Assembly: GCF_024806835.1 (NCBI RefSeq)
Contig: NZ_JANTYU010000005.1
Span: forward strand, 306,054 to 344,315
Reading direction: 5' to 3'
Source of the DNA: Xanthomonas sp. 3793
GTDB taxonomy: Bacteria; Pseudomonadota; Gammaproteobacteria; Xanthomonadales; Xanthomonadaceae
Length of the DNA stretch: 38,262 bases
Shown here piece after piece: positions 16,760 to 27,322 of the stretch. The notes beneath the pieces were generated by a model that was given only the letters and a program-made list of their open reading frames with translations, had not been told where the DNA came from and searched no databases. The position numbers and the translations under genes are program-made. Positions within the stretch are counted from its first letter, which is position 1; each line of letters starts with the position of its first letter.

Positions 16760-17920
16760 GTGACACCGCATGCCATGCCCTCCACCGTCGCTTTTGCGCT
16801 GCCTCCGCACGCGCCAGCCCTGCCCGGCTTGAGCCTCAACGAGCGCGACATGCTCGACCGCCTGCGGCTGGCCGGGGTGCTGACCCGCGCCGACCTGAGC
16901 CGCGGCACCGGGCTGACCGTGCAGACGGCGGTGCGCCTGATCGAAGGCCTGCAGGCGCGCGGCATGGTGCAGATGGGCAGCAGCATCGCCCGTGCCGGGC
17001 GCGGCAAGCCGGGCGTGGCGGTGTCGTTGAACCCGGGCCACGGCCATACCCTGGGCATCTCCATCGCCACCGACGCGCTGAGCCTGGCGCTGATGGATTT
17101 TTCCGGTGCGGTCCTGGCCGCCACCGACGTGGCGCTGACCGATACCACCTTGTACGGCGTGCTGGCCCAGCTCCAGGCCGCCGATGCCGCGGTGCTTGCG
17201 CGTGTCGACACGGCAGGCCCGCGCCTGGGGATCGGTGTGGCGGTGAGCGGGTTCTTTACCGGCGTGGACAGCTTCATCAATCCGCCCGAGCCGCTGCGCG
17301 CCTTGGGCCAGATCGCGCTGTGTCCGTGGCTGGCCGAGGCCTTTGCGCAGCCGGTGTGGATGGACAATGACGGCAGCGTGGCTGCGGCCGGCGAGGCGAT
17401 GCTCGGCGCGGGCCGGCGATACCGCGACTTCGCCTACCTCTACCTCAGCTACGGATTCGGCGGTGGCCTGGTCATCGACGGCCAGGTCATGCGCGGCGCG
17501 CGCGGCAATGCCGGCGAGTTCGCCGGCATGTTGCCGGCGCAGAACCTCGAACGCGCCACGCTGGAACTGCTGCGCGAACTGCTGGCCGACGACGGGATCG
17601 CGCTGCCGGATATACGCGCGCTGCTGGCCGCCTACGACCCCACCTGGCCGGCGATCGAGCGCTGGATCGCACGCGGCGCGCCGGGCGTGTCGTTGATCGT
17701 CTCGGCGATCACCGCGGTGTGCGACCCGGAGGCCATCGTGTTCGGCGGTCGCCTGCCGGCCGATCTGGCGCAGCGCCTGATCGCCGCCGTGCAGATCGAC
17801 AACCAGCCGCGTCGCGGCCAGGGCCGCCCGCTGCCGGCGCTGCTGCCTGCCGAAGCGCCGGCCGATGCCTGCGCGATCGGGGCGGCGACGCTGCCGTTGA
17901 AGGCGCGCTACTTCCGTTGA
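16760..17920 (+). CDS. ROK family transcriptional regulator
   Basis: About 386 residues from GTG, or 381 from the ATG at 16775 (MPSTVAFALPP). An N-terminal winged helix (about 27-80, LNERDMLDRLRLAGVLTRAD, GLTVQTAVRLIEGLQARGMV) precedes the sugar-kinase-like ROK domain (LGISIATDALSLALMDFSG, VAVSGFF, VWMDNDGSVAAAGEAMLGAG, LYLSYGFGGGLVIDG, RGNAGEFAGM). The Cys-rich zinc motif (CxCGxxGC) that normally follows NAGEFGH is missing, so it is an altered ROK protein with no kinase role expected. It diverges from the TonB receptor gene and likely represses that operon and, through a matching site, the GDPD operon. The inducer is unknown, probably a sugar or sugar phosphate. Confidence 0.9.
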   Translation: MTPHAMPSTVAFALPPHAPALPGLSLNERDMLDRLRLAGVLTRADLSRGTGLTVQTAVRLIEGLQARGMVQMGSSIARAGRGKPGVAVSLNPGHGHTLGISIATDALSLALMDFSGAVLAATDVALTDTTLYGVLAQLQAADAAVLARVDTAGPRLGIGVAVSGFFTGVDSFINPPEPLRALGQIALCPWLAEAFAQPVWMDNDGSVAAAGEAMLGAGRRYRDFAYLYLSYGFGGGLVIDGQVMRGARGNAGEFAGMLPAQNLERATLELLRELLADDGIALPDIRALLAAYDPTWPAIERWIARGAPGVSLIVSAITAVCDPEAIVFGGRLPADLAQRLIAAVQIDNQPRRGQGRPLPALLPAEAPADACAIGAATLPLKARYFR

Positions 17921-18014
17921 GTGGCGGCCATGCCGTGGCTGCGGGCGCCAGCGGCTACGTTGCCTGGTCGCCGGGCGCATGCGCGATAGCGGCAATTGGC
18001 CTGGATGCCCTGCA

Positions 18015-18821
18015 TCACCGAGCTGCCGCAGCGCGTGTGCGGCAGCAATAGCCGAACAATTCCACCGCCAGCGCACGTGCCTGTTGTTGCTGCTGTTGGG
18101 TCATCGACTCCAGCAATTCTTCATCTGCCTGCAACGGTGCCGCAGCATCCAGCGCGCGGCCTGGCGGTTGGCGCGCGGCCAGCCGCCACGCAGCGGCATA
18201 CACCGGGTCGGGTGCATGCAGCAGCGGCGATTCCACTACCTGCGCCAATGTCTCGATGGCGTCGCGATGGCCTGCCAGCGCCAGCGTTTCCAACTCGGCC
18301 ACAAGCGCTGCCACCTCCTGTTCGTCGCTCGCCGACAGTTGCGCGGGCACGCCGGCGGGTGCGGCGGCCACCGCACGTTGCAGCAGCTCGGTCGCGCGCT
18401 GCGCAAGCAGATAGCGTTGCGCGTCGGCATCGCCGCGCGCCGCGGCCGTGCGCAGCAGCGCCTCGATCTGCAGCTGCGTGCCGGCGACGCAGCGACGACC
18501 CTCCACCGGCGGCAGGCCCGCACCGCCGTGCGCGATCTGCGCTGCCCGTTGCTCACCCTGCTGGCGACAGGCCAGCTGTTGCATGGCGCTGTCGAACAGG
18601 TCCTGATCGATGCGCGCAGGCGGCTGCGACGATGCACCCCCCGCATGCAGCCCATGACTCGCAGCGACGCCGCTCTGCAGGTGCGACGCGGCAGGCGTGT
18701 GCAGGCTCCACGCCCCGGCAACCGCCATTGCCGCTGCCGCGCATACCGCGCCCGCCAGCGGCCAGCGCGACCGGGGCCGATGGCATGGCCGCGCACCGAC
18801 GTTCAGCGCCGGCGCCGGCAT
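18015..18821 (-). CDS. Membrane-anchored protein of unknown function, coupled to parvulin
   Basis: The protein has 268 residues and one hydrophobic segment near the N-terminus (about 20-40, WPLAGAVCAAAAMAVAGAW), so most of it should be periplasmic. The rest is Ala/Gln-rich and helical. LRTAAARGDADAQRYL (about 120) looks vaguely like a Sel1/TPR repeat, and a run of six glutamines lies near the end (MTQQQQQQARAL). I do not recognise a family. The start codon overlaps the parvulin stop in TGATG, so the two are translated together. It may be a partner or substrate of that isomerase; this is inference from gene order only. Confidence 0.78.
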   Translation of the reverse strand: MPAPALNVGARPCHRPRSRWPLAGAVCAAAAMAVAGAWSLHTPAASHLQSGVAASHGLHAGGASSQPPARIDQDLFDSAMQQLACRQQGEQRAAQIAHGGAGLPPVEGRRCVAGTQLQIEALLRTAAARGDADAQRYLLAQRATELLQRAVAAAPAGVPAQLSASDEQEVAALVAELETLALAGHRDAIETLAQVVESPLLHAPDPVYAAAWRLAARQPPGRALDAAAPLQADEELLESMTQQQQQQARALAVELFGYCCRTRAAAAR

Positions 18822-19711
18822 CAACGCAGCGCCGCTTCCAGCGCGGCGCGATCGAACTGCAACGGATTGGCCTGGCGCAGACGTTCCAGCGCAGCGGTGG
18901 CGGCTTGGTCGCGCAATTGCACTTCGATCTGCCCGCGCGCTGTCTCCAGCGTGGCGGGTATGCGCGCATCCACGCGGATCAGGTGATATCCGTCCGGCCC
19001 GCGGACAGGGGCCGAAACCTGCCCCACGCCCAGCCCCTGCACGGGCGCAACAAAGACATCGGCCACGTTGCGCAGGAAGATCGATGACAACTGGCCACCC
19101 TCGGCCGCGGTGCTGCCGTCGTCGGATTCGCGCATCGCCAGTTCTTCGAAGGGGGTGCCGGCATCCAGCTGCCGCTTGAGCCGCTGTGCGCGTGCCAGCG
19201 CCTGTGCATCGGTCAACGGTGTGCCACGTCGGGCATCGCCTTCGGGCTGCAAGGCCACGAACAGATGGCTGAGGCGGACTTCGTCGTAATCGTGCGGATG
19301 CGCATCGAACTGGGCCTGCACCTGCGTCGCGTCGATGGACGCGGCATCGCGTGCGCGCCGCCGCATTGCCTCGGCAAGAATGGCATCGGTGGCCTGCCGG
19401 ATGTGCGCGGCCACCACCGGGTCGTCCTGCAGATGCGCCTGGCGCGCCTGCTCCACCAGCAGCAGCCGGTCGGCGAATTCGCGAACGAAATTCGGGTCGG
19501 CCGCAACGGCCGGATTGGCGTTCTGCGGCAGGTCGGCCAGGGCCAGCGCGCGATACTCCGGCGCACTGAATGTCTGGTGTCCAATCTGCAGCACTTTTGC
19601 GGAAGCCGGGCCAGTGTGCAGCAGTGCATCGGCCGTGGCGGCCTGCGCCAGCGGTGTGCAGCAGGCAAGGCTCAACCAAAGCAGCCTGAAACAATGCGGT
19701 GTGGAAAACAT
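18821..19711 (-). CDS. Periplasmic parvulin-type peptidyl-prolyl cis-trans isomerase
   Basis: A 296-residue exported folding helper. The signal peptide (MFSTPHCFRLLWLSLACCTP) ends at AQA; a SurA/PpiC-like helical N-domain with EFADRLLLVEQARQ and AILAEAMRR follows. A parvulin domain lies at about 145-265 (VRLSHLFVAL, FEELAMRESDDGSTAAEGGQ, VQGLGVGQVSAPVRGPDGYHLIRV). Length fits PpiC/PrsA-like proteins without a membrane anchor. ATG at 19711 follows GGAG; an upstream TTG is unnecessary. It is the second gene after GDPD, separated from it by two strong hairpins. A client within the same regulon, such as the exported GDPD, is plausible. Confidence 0.88.
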   Translation of the reverse strand: MFSTPHCFRLLWLSLACCTPLAQAATADALLHTGPASAKVLQIGHQTFSAPEYRALALADLPQNANPAVAADPNFVREFADRLLLVEQARQAHLQDDPVVAAHIRQATDAILAEAMRRRARDAASIDATQVQAQFDAHPHDYDEVRLSHLFVALQPEGDARRGTPLTDAQALARAQRLKRQLDAGTPFEELAMRESDDGSTAAEGGQLSSIFLRNVADVFVAPVQGLGVGQVSAPVRGPDGYHLIRVDARIPATLETARGQIEVQLRDQAATAALERLRQANPLQFDRAALEAALR

Positions 19712-19735
19712 GGGCAATCTCCGTCATGGCATGAA

Positions 19736-19786
19736 CCGGCGGCGGCAGGTGCCGCCGCCGGGACTGCCGGCCCGTGCGGGCCGGCA
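19736..19786 (-). promoter_or_regulatory. Two consecutive strong hairpins between GDPD and parvulin genes
   Basis: Positions 19736-19761 form a perfect 12-bp stem (CCGGCGGCGGCA, GG, TGCCGCCGCCGG). Positions 19765-19786 form a perfect nine-bp stem (TGCCGGCCC, GTGC, GGGCCGGCA). No T-tract follows, so they may act as partial terminators or 3' stabilisers that make the upstream GDPD mRNA more abundant than the downstream part. Confidence 0.6.
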
Positions 19787-19794
19787 ACAGCTGC

Positions 19795-20892
19795 TTAGTC
19801 GTGCTTGCCGCGTGCACGCAGATAGGCGATGGCCGCTTTCGGGTCGTCGCTGGTGATCAGGCCAAAGGCCTCGTCGCGCACGATGAAATCCAGATTGCCG
19901 CGATTGTCGGCCGTGTCGCGACCACCGCCGTAGGAGAAATACAGATCCGACAGCGCGTAGCAGCAGGCGCCGCTGTTTTGATAGAACTTGCCGGCAGACG
20001 GGCCGTCCGGAATCGCCTGGAACACGCCCACGCGATACCCACGCTCGCGAATGAAATCGGCATCGCTCTGCAGCAGGCCGCCGAGTTGCTTGACGTTGAT
20101 CTCCATCGTCTGATGACCGTCGTTCATCCATGCCGAGATGGTCTGGCGCACATTGATCTTGCCCAGCATGTTGGTGGTGAACACCGGAATGCCGACCATG
20201 CCACTGCCGTCGGCACGGTAGGCATCCCGGCTGGTGTACAGCGTTGCATTGACCTTGGCGGCGACATAGCTGCCCGATGCCACACCGAACTGGCTCTCGG
20301 CGGCCTTGCGCACTGCGCGTACCGTGGCTGCGTCCTTGATGTCGAACACCATCGGCGTACGCAGGTTGTGTTGCTTGTAGTAGGCGAACAGTTCATCCAC
20401 ACGCGGTACGTGATAGCCGGTGGTGGTACGCCGATCAGGCGTCAGCAGGAACAACTGGCTGACCTGCGACCACGGGGTGACCAGGACCGACGGGTTGACG
20501 CCCTGATTGGTGATCGGGTCGTACTTCACGCCGGGATGTTGCTGCCACACGGTGGTGGTGCGGCCCAGGTTGTAGTCGTGCAGCAGGACCGGCACGCCAT
20601 CGCTGGTGAGCTTGACGTCCAGCTCCACACCGTCCATGCATTGGTCGTTGGCAATCTGCAGCGAGCCGCGCGAGTTTTCCGGCATGTCGGCGATGCCGGC
20701 GTATTTGCCCCACAGGCCACGGTGCGCCAGCACAACGGTGTTGGAGGAGTTGAACAGGATGCGTTGCATCTTGATGTCGGAGCTGTCGTTGCAGGCGGCC
20801 ATCGCCAGCTGCGGTAGTGCAGCCAGCAGGGCCAATGCGCCGAACAGGCGGCAGGCGCGGGCCAGCGGATGTGGAGCGAGGAGGGTAGGCAT
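19795..20892 (-). CDS. Secreted glycerophosphodiester phosphodiesterase (GDPD family)
   Basis: The protein has 365 residues and a Sec signal ending QLAMA, so it is periplasmic or secreted. The GDPD core is clear: VVLAHRGLWG (His57, Arg58), MPENS (Glu72), MDGVELDVKLTSDGVPVLLHD (Glu90, Asp92, His105), the metal-binding and acid-base residues that cleave glycerophosphodiesters to sn-glycerol 3-phosphate and an alcohol. The C-terminal half (MEINVKQLGG, GYRVGVFQAIPDG, LDFIVRDEAFGLITSDDP) completes the TIM barrel. Length is slightly above minimal GDPDs. ATG at 20892 gives the signal peptide directly. An AT-rich palindrome 159 bases upstream matches the one before the TonB receptor, linking it to the ROK regulon. 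Confidence 0.92.
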   Translation of the reverse strand: MPTLLAPHPLARACRLFGALALLAALPQLAMAACNDSSDIKMQRILFNSSNTVVLAHRGLWGKYAGIADMPENSRGSLQIANDQCMDGVELDVKLTSDGVPVLLHDYNLGRTTTVWQQHPGVKYDPITNQGVNPSVLVTPWSQVSQLFLLTPDRRTTTGYHVPRVDELFAYYKQHNLRTPMVFDIKDAATVRAVRKAAESQFGVASGSYVAAKVNATLYTSRDAYRADGSGMVGIPVFTTNMLGKINVRQTISAWMNDGHQTMEINVKQLGGLLQSDADFIRERGYRVGVFQAIPDGPSAGKFYQNSGACCYALSDLYFSYGGGRDTADNRGNLDFIVRDEAFGLITSDDPKAAIAYLRARGKHD

Positions 20893-21050
20893 GGTCTCTG
20901 TGTCCCGGTTCGTAGGTGCAGGAAGGGCAAGGGATGGACGAGAGCCGAGGGGTCGACGCAATCGGCAAACTCGCTTGCAGCGCACTCGCCGGCCGGTCGA
21001 TACCGGGGGAGAGGCCAAGCCGGGCGTGATCAGCGTTCGGCTTCCGGGCC

Positions 21051-21082
21051 AATTTAGTCACTCTCGATGACTTAATTTCTTC
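21051..21082. promoter_or_regulatory. Putative ROK operator upstream of the GDPD operon
   Basis: TTTAGTCA, CTCTCGA, TGACTTAA forms a clean inverted repeat inside an AT-rich island. With its flanks it agrees with 16696-16727 at 23 of 32 positions without gaps. This copy is the more symmetrical of the two. Confidence 0.6.
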
Positions 21083-21519
21083 GCTGATGTTGCCGTTCTT
21101 CGCAGTTGCGCAGGCGTAGCGTGAAAAACGAAGCAGGCGCCGGGGATCGTGCTGTTGGCGCGCAGCAAGTGCGCGGCGCTGGCAATCCTGCGCGCGCAGC
21201 GCGTCGGACACCTGCACACCAAGCTCTGATGTGGCCTTGCGCCAGGGTCCTTCCGACGCTGGATCACGGCCGGCATCCGCGCTGCGCGCACGATCGACCG
21301 GTAAAGATCCCGGCCCTCGCGTCGGCGGATGAGCGTAGATACGTGGCCGCACGGACGCTGCCCGCTCTGAGCCTTGGCGCGAGGCACAAAACTACCGTGC
21401 TCGCTGCCGGGCGGACGCGGCCGGTGCTCGGTGCGGCATGTCCCACTCCTGCACTGCGGTTGCCGCGCCGTTCCCACCCACCTGAGCACTGCTCGCTACG
21501 TTTTGTAAGCCGCTTGCCC

Positions 21520-21555
21520 AAAACGCAGAACGCCGGCACTAGGCCGGCGTTCTGC
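21520..21555 (-). terminator. Rho-independent terminator of the actP operon
   Basis: On the minus strand, GCAGAACGCCGGC, a five-base loop and GCCGGCGTTCTGC make a perfect 13-bp stem followed by GTTTT. It lies 21 bases after the actP stop codon. Confidence 0.85.
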
Positions 21556-21575
21556 GACTGCTCAGTGACGGTGCG

Positions 21576-23303
21576 TCAGTGACCCGACGCACCGCTGGCA
21601 CCCAGGCCGGTTTCGGCGCGGATCTGCTGGGCCTTGAACGCTGCGCGTTCGTTGGCCGCCTGCGGGCTGTGATCCAGGATCGAGAACAGCCAGATGCCCA
21701 CAAAGCCAATGGTCATCGAGAACAGCGCCGGCGAGGTGTACGGGAACGGCGCCGACCCGGCCGCGTTACCCAGCGTGTCCACCCAGACCGACGGCGACAG
21801 GATGGTGAGCACCAGCGAGGAGACCAGCCCCAGGAAGCCGCCGGTCACCGCACCGCGAGTGGTGCAGTTCTTCCACAACAACGACAGGATCAGCACCGGG
21901 AAGTTGGCCGAGGCCGCAATGGCGAAGGCCAGCGAGACCATGAAGGCCACGTTCTGCTTCTCGAACACGATGCCCAGCAGCACGGCGATCACGCCCAGCA
22001 CCAGGGTGGTGGCGCGCGAGACCTTCAGCTCCGAACCCGGCGCCGGATTGCCCTTCTTGATCACCGTGGCGTACAGGTCGTGCGACACCGCCGAGGCGCC
22101 GGACAGGGTCAGGCCTGCGACCACCGCCAGGATGGTGGCGAAGGCCACCGCCGAGATGAAGCCCATGAACACGTTGCCGCCGACCGCATTGCCGACCAGC
22201 ACCGCCGCCATGTTGGCCGCGCCCTTGCCGCCGTGGATGGTGCCGGTGGTGACGTCCGCAAACTGCGGGTTGGTCAGCACCAGTGCGATCGCACCGAAGC
22301 CGATGATGAAGATCAGGATGTAGAAGTAGCCGATCCAGGTGGTGGCCCACAGCACCGACTTGCGCGCCTGCTTGGCATCGGGAACGGTGAAGAAGCGCAT
22401 CAGGATGTGCGGCAGGCCGGCGGTGCCGAACATTAGCGCCATGCCGAACGAGATCGCCGAGATCGGGTCCTTCACAAAGCCGCCCGGGCCCATGATCGAC
22501 AGGCCGGCCTTGGCCGCGTCCTCCTGCGATGCACCGCCGTTGGCCGCAATCGCCGTCTTCACCCGCACGCCCTCGGCAAACAGCGCCTCGAAGCTGAAGT
22601 TGAAGTGCCACATGATCGCCACCGCCATGAAGGTCACGCCGGTCAGCAGCAGCACCGCCTTGATGATCTGCACCCAGGTGGTGGCGGTCATGCCGCCGAA
22701 CAGCACGTAGATCATCATCAGCACGCCGACCAGGGTCACCGCGACCCAGTAGTCCAGGCCGAACAGCAGCTTGATCAACGCACCGGCACCGACCATCTGT
22801 GCGATCAGATAGAACAGCACCACCACCAATGTGCCGGAAGCAGCGAAGCTGCGGATGGCGGTCGGCGCGAAGCGGTAGCCGGCCACGTCGGCAAAGGTGT
22901 ACTTGCCGAGGTTGCGCAGCCGTTCGGCCATCAGGAAGGTCAGGATCGGCCAACCGACCAGAAAGCCGATCGCATAGATCAGGCCGTCGTAGCCGTTGGC
23001 CATCACCGCCGCGGTGATGCCCAGGAACGAGGCCGCCGACATGAAGTCGCCAGCGATCGCCAGGCCGTTCTGGAAACCGGTGATGCCGCCACCGGCGGTG
23101 TAGAAGTCAGCGGCCGACTTGGTCTTGGCCGCCGCCCACTTGGTGATCCACAAGGTGCCCAGCACGAAGAAGCCGAACATGCCGATCGCCACCCAGTTGG
23201 TGGGCTGCTTGTCGACCTGGCCCATGTCGCCGCCAGCGGCCAGTGCGAGGCCTGCCGGCAGCAGGCCGGCCAGAATCAGGAGAAGGCGCGAAGTCTTGCT
23301 CAT
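21576..23303 (-). CDS. actP: Cation/acetate symporter ActP
   Basis: A 575-residue inner-membrane sodium:solute symporter importing acetate and short carboxylates. A cleavable signal ([15 protein letters not shown]), typical of ActP, precedes about 13 membrane helices. Visible family blocks include [104 protein letters not shown] and a C-terminal [18 protein letters not shown]. It overlaps the DUF485 gene by four bases (ATGA), the classic yjcH-actP arrangement. The acs gene across the intergenic region supplies the enzyme that activates the imported acetate. Confidence 0.95.
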   Translation of the reverse strand: MSKTSRLLLILAGLLPAGLALAAGGDMGQVDKQPTNWVAIGMFGFFVLGTLWITKWAAAKTKSAADFYTAGGGITGFQNGLAIAGDFMSAASFLGITAAVMANGYDGLIYAIGFLVGWPILTFLMAERLRNLGKYTFADVAGYRFAPTAIRSFAASGTLVVVLFYLIAQMVGAGALIKLLFGLDYWVAVTLVGVLMMIYVLFGGMTATTWVQIIKAVLLLTGVTFMAVAIMWHFNFSFEALFAEGVRVKTAIAANGGASQEDAAKAGLSIMGPGGFVKDPISAISFGMALMFGTAGLPHILMRFFTVPDAKQARKSVLWATTWIGYFYILIFIIGFGAIALVLTNPQFADVTTGTIHGGKGAANMAAVLVGNAVGGNVFMGFISAVAFATILAVVAGLTLSGASAVSHDLYATVIKKGNPAPGSELKVSRATTLVLGVIAVLLGIVFEKQNVAFMVSLAFAIAASANFPVLILSLLWKNCTTRGAVTGGFLGLVSSLVLTILSPSVWVDTLGNAAGSAPFPYTSPALFSMTIGFVGIWLFSILDHSPQAANERAAFKAQQIRAETGLGASGASGH

Positions 23304-23617
23304 TTGCGGGCTTCCTCGAGGATCTGCGCGGTCAGCTGGTCGTAGGCGCTGTTGGCGCGACGCACGTAGATGGCGGTGATGACGATGGTGAACACCATCA
23401 CCCCGATCGCGATCGGAATGCCGATCGAGGTCACCCCGGCGCCGATCGGTTTGGCGAGGAATTCCTTGTCGAAGGCGATCAGGCCGATGTAGCCGTAATA
23501 GGCGAGCAACATCAGCACGGTCAGCGTCCAGCCCAGCGTATTGCGTTGGCGTTTGAGCGCGTGGTACTTCGGATTGGCATCGATCTTGGCGATCAATGCG
23601 TCATTCGAGACGGTCAT
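23300..23617 (-). CDS. yjcH: DUF485 (YjcH-like) inner-membrane protein
   Basis: A 105-residue protein with two hydrophobic helices ([20 protein letters not shown] and [20 protein letters not shown]) and the DUF485 hallmarks [16 protein letters not shown] near the N-terminus and [10 protein letters not shown] near the C-terminus. The family is almost always encoded directly before actP and may assist the symporter; its mechanism is not known. ATG at 23617 follows GGAGAC; the last four bases overlap the actP start. Confidence 0.92.
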   Translation of the reverse strand: MTVSNDALIAKIDANPKYHALKRQRNTLGWTLTVLMLLAYYGYIGLIAFDKEFLAKPIGAGVTSIGIPIAIGVMVFTIVITAIYVRRANSAYDQLTAQILEEARK

Positions 23618-23644
23618 GGTCTGTCTCCTGGAGTGCGGGCGGCA

Positions 23645-23671
23645 CGGCCCGCCCACTTGCGTGGCGGGCCG
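23645..23671 (-). promoter_or_regulatory. Intercistronic hairpin between porin and yjcH
   Basis: CGGCCCGC pairs with GCGGGCCG, continued by CAC/GTG around a TTGC loop. It lies in the 70 bases between the porin stop and the yjcH start and has no T-tract. It may lower read-through or protect the porin mRNA, which is usually needed in larger amounts than the symporter. Confidence 0.5.
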
Positions 23672-23687
23672 CCGGCGGGGGTGAAGC

Positions 23688-25079
23688 TTAGAAGCTGTAC
23701 TTGGTGGTGAATTGCAGGCGCGAGATGTCGCCGGAATCGCCGTTCTCCGCTTCGCGACGGCCGTACATCAGCTCGGCACCCACATCGACCTTGGGCAGCG
23801 GCGAATAGAAGACGTTGGCGCGGATGCTCTGCTGCGACTTGCTCGCCAGCCCGCCGGTATTGGCGATGTCGTGGTCGTAATTCACGCGCGAATACATGAT
23901 GGTGCTGCGCAGCTTGGCGTTGTAGTCGTGGCGCCAGGCCACCCAGCCGGCGATCGTGCTGACGGTCTGGATGTTGCCGTCGATGTCGATCTCCACGTCC
24001 GAGCCGTTGCCCAGGCCCAGATAACGGCCAAGACCTTCGCCGTAGCTGAGCTGATAGCGCAGATCGTTGTTGGCGTTGATGATCCAGCGGCCGCCGCCGG
24101 CGATGGCGCCGCCGAAGTCGGTGTCGTTGGTCAGCGCGCTGCGGGTACGGTACTGACGTGCGATCGCCGACAGACCGAACGTGCCCCAGGTGCCCTTCCA
24201 GTTGTAGCGCGCAGTCAGATCCGGCATCGCGCCGTGGTCCGAGGCCAGGATGGTGTTGCCGCCCTGGTAGGGCGTGGTCAGCGTTTCGGGATTTTCTGCC
24301 GACACGCTGAAGGCACCGCGGGTGTAGCGGATCTGGGTCTGACGGCTGAACAGCGCGCCGTCGGTCGGCCCGACGATGTCGGCGGCCTCCGGCAGGATCG
24401 TGGAATCGATGAAGTTGGACCAGGTCTGGCCGGCCAGCCAGTTGTTCCAGCTCATGTAGGCATGCCGCAAGGTGCCGCCGTACAGATTGTTGACCTGGTT
24501 GGCGAGCGCGTTGCCGAAGAAATCCAGTTCGATGAAGCCGGTGAGCTTGTCGCCGTTTTCGGTCACCGTGTCCACGCCCAGGTTGAAGCGCGAGAACTTG
24601 GCATGGAAGTCGGTGTCGGTGCTCGACGCCTGCCCCCCGACAGGCGTCTGCGTCGGAATGTACAGGTAACGCCCCACCGCACCTTCAGGCAATGCGCCGT
24701 CGCTGGTGCGGGTGGTCATGAAGTCGGCCTTGATGAAACCACCGTAACGGAACGTTGTCCCCGCCGCTGCGTTCGGTGTGATGCTGGTGACCTGGATCGG
24801 CCGCTTGCCGGCCGGGACCACAGGTGCGGGCGCGGCGGCTGGCGTTTGCGCCTGCAAGGTGCGCACCTCGGTGACCTGGGTCTGCGTCTGGGCGATCTGG
24901 CCCTGCTGTTGTTGCTGCGCAGAGACCAGCAATTGAACCTGACGCTCGAGCTCGGCAATGCGCGCTTCCAGCGCCTTTTCCTTGGCCGTCTGCGCAAACG
25001 CCACGCCCGGCAGCATGATGGCCACGAACAAGGCTGCGGCCAGCGGTTTGCGCACCAACGGTGCAATACGGTGTGTCAT
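23688..25079 (-). CDS. DcaP-like trimeric outer-membrane porin
   Basis: The protein has 463 residues. The signal peptide ends at GVAFA. A coiled coil follows (about 28-75, EKALEARIAELERQVQLLVS then a Gln-rich stretch), as in DcaP channels where it extends into the periplasm. An Ala/Pro linker leads to a 16-strand-type barrel beginning FRYGGFIKADFM and ending with LQFTTKYSF, the C-terminal Phe recognised by the BAM machinery. DcaP relatives take up dicarboxylates and other small anions. Its place before yjcH-actP suggests it admits acetate or related acids across the outer membrane. ATG at 25079 is the start that yields a signal peptide. Confidence 0.87.
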   Translation of the reverse strand: MTHRIAPLVRKPLAAALFVAIMLPGVAFAQTAKEKALEARIAELERQVQLLVSAQQQQQGQIAQTQTQVTEVRTLQAQTPAAAPAPVVPAGKRPIQVTSITPNAAAGTTFRYGGFIKADFMTTRTSDGALPEGAVGRYLYIPTQTPVGGQASSTDTDFHAKFSRFNLGVDTVTENGDKLTGFIELDFFGNALANQVNNLYGGTLRHAYMSWNNWLAGQTWSNFIDSTILPEAADIVGPTDGALFSRQTQIRYTRGAFSVSAENPETLTTPYQGGNTILASDHGAMPDLTARYNWKGTWGTFGLSAIARQYRTRSALTNDTDFGGAIAGGGRWIINANNDLRYQLSYGEGLGRYLGLGNGSDVEIDIDGNIQTVSTIAGWVAWRHDYNAKLRSTIMYSRVNYDHDIANTGGLASKSQQSIRANVFYSPLPKVDVGAELMYGRREAENGDSGDISRLQFTTKYSF

Positions 25080-25302
25080 GGAACCCTCTCCCCAATGAAG
25101 GCCTCGCGCTTGATGGCGATGCTGTGCGGAGCGTGAGGCAGTCCGCGGTTTGCAGCCTATTCGCCTTTGGTCGTAGCTGCAACGCAGCATTCCACAAGGT
25201 GACCGATGGCCGCACCAGGACCCGCAATGGATGTGCGCCAGCGCACGCCACTGGTTACGACCATGGTCTAAGGCGCCGTTGACCGCCGGGACAGAATGGA
25301 TA

Positions 25303-25318
25303 CGGCACACTGATTGCC
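25303..25318 (+). promoter_or_regulatory. Candidate sigma-54 promoter of acs
   Basis: CGGCACACTGATTGCC has GG and GC exactly ten bases apart and matches TGGCACNNNNNTTGC at every fixed base except the first T. The expected start point near 25329 would give a leader of about 45 bases before acs. The remaining divergent region (25080-25374) contains a small palindrome GTGCGCCAGCGCAC (about 25230) and no gene. Confidence 0.5.
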
Positions 25319-25374
25319 TACCGAGGGCAGCCGCAACGCCCTCTCCCGACAAGTTCATCGCAAGTGAGGGTGCC

Positions 25375-27318
<1,944 letters not shown>

Positions 27319-27322
27319 GGGG

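Larger units (their letters stand above)
20893..21575. other. 683-base gap between GDPD and actP
   Basis: It contains the putative operator (21051-21082) and the actP terminator (21520-21555). The frames between them encode only Arg/Pro-rich, shadow-like translations with no domain. I see no gene here; the long distance between operator and GDPD start leaves room for a 5' leader. Confidence 0.6.

Noticed and set aside
21058..21489. Possible 143-residue gene between GDPD and actP
   Set aside because: Arg/Pro-rich composition, no domain, and it overlaps the putative operator; treated as non-coding.
25222..25238. Second sigma-54 promoter for the porin on the minus strand
   Set aside because: GCGCAC-N5-TTGC lacks the essential GG at -24.
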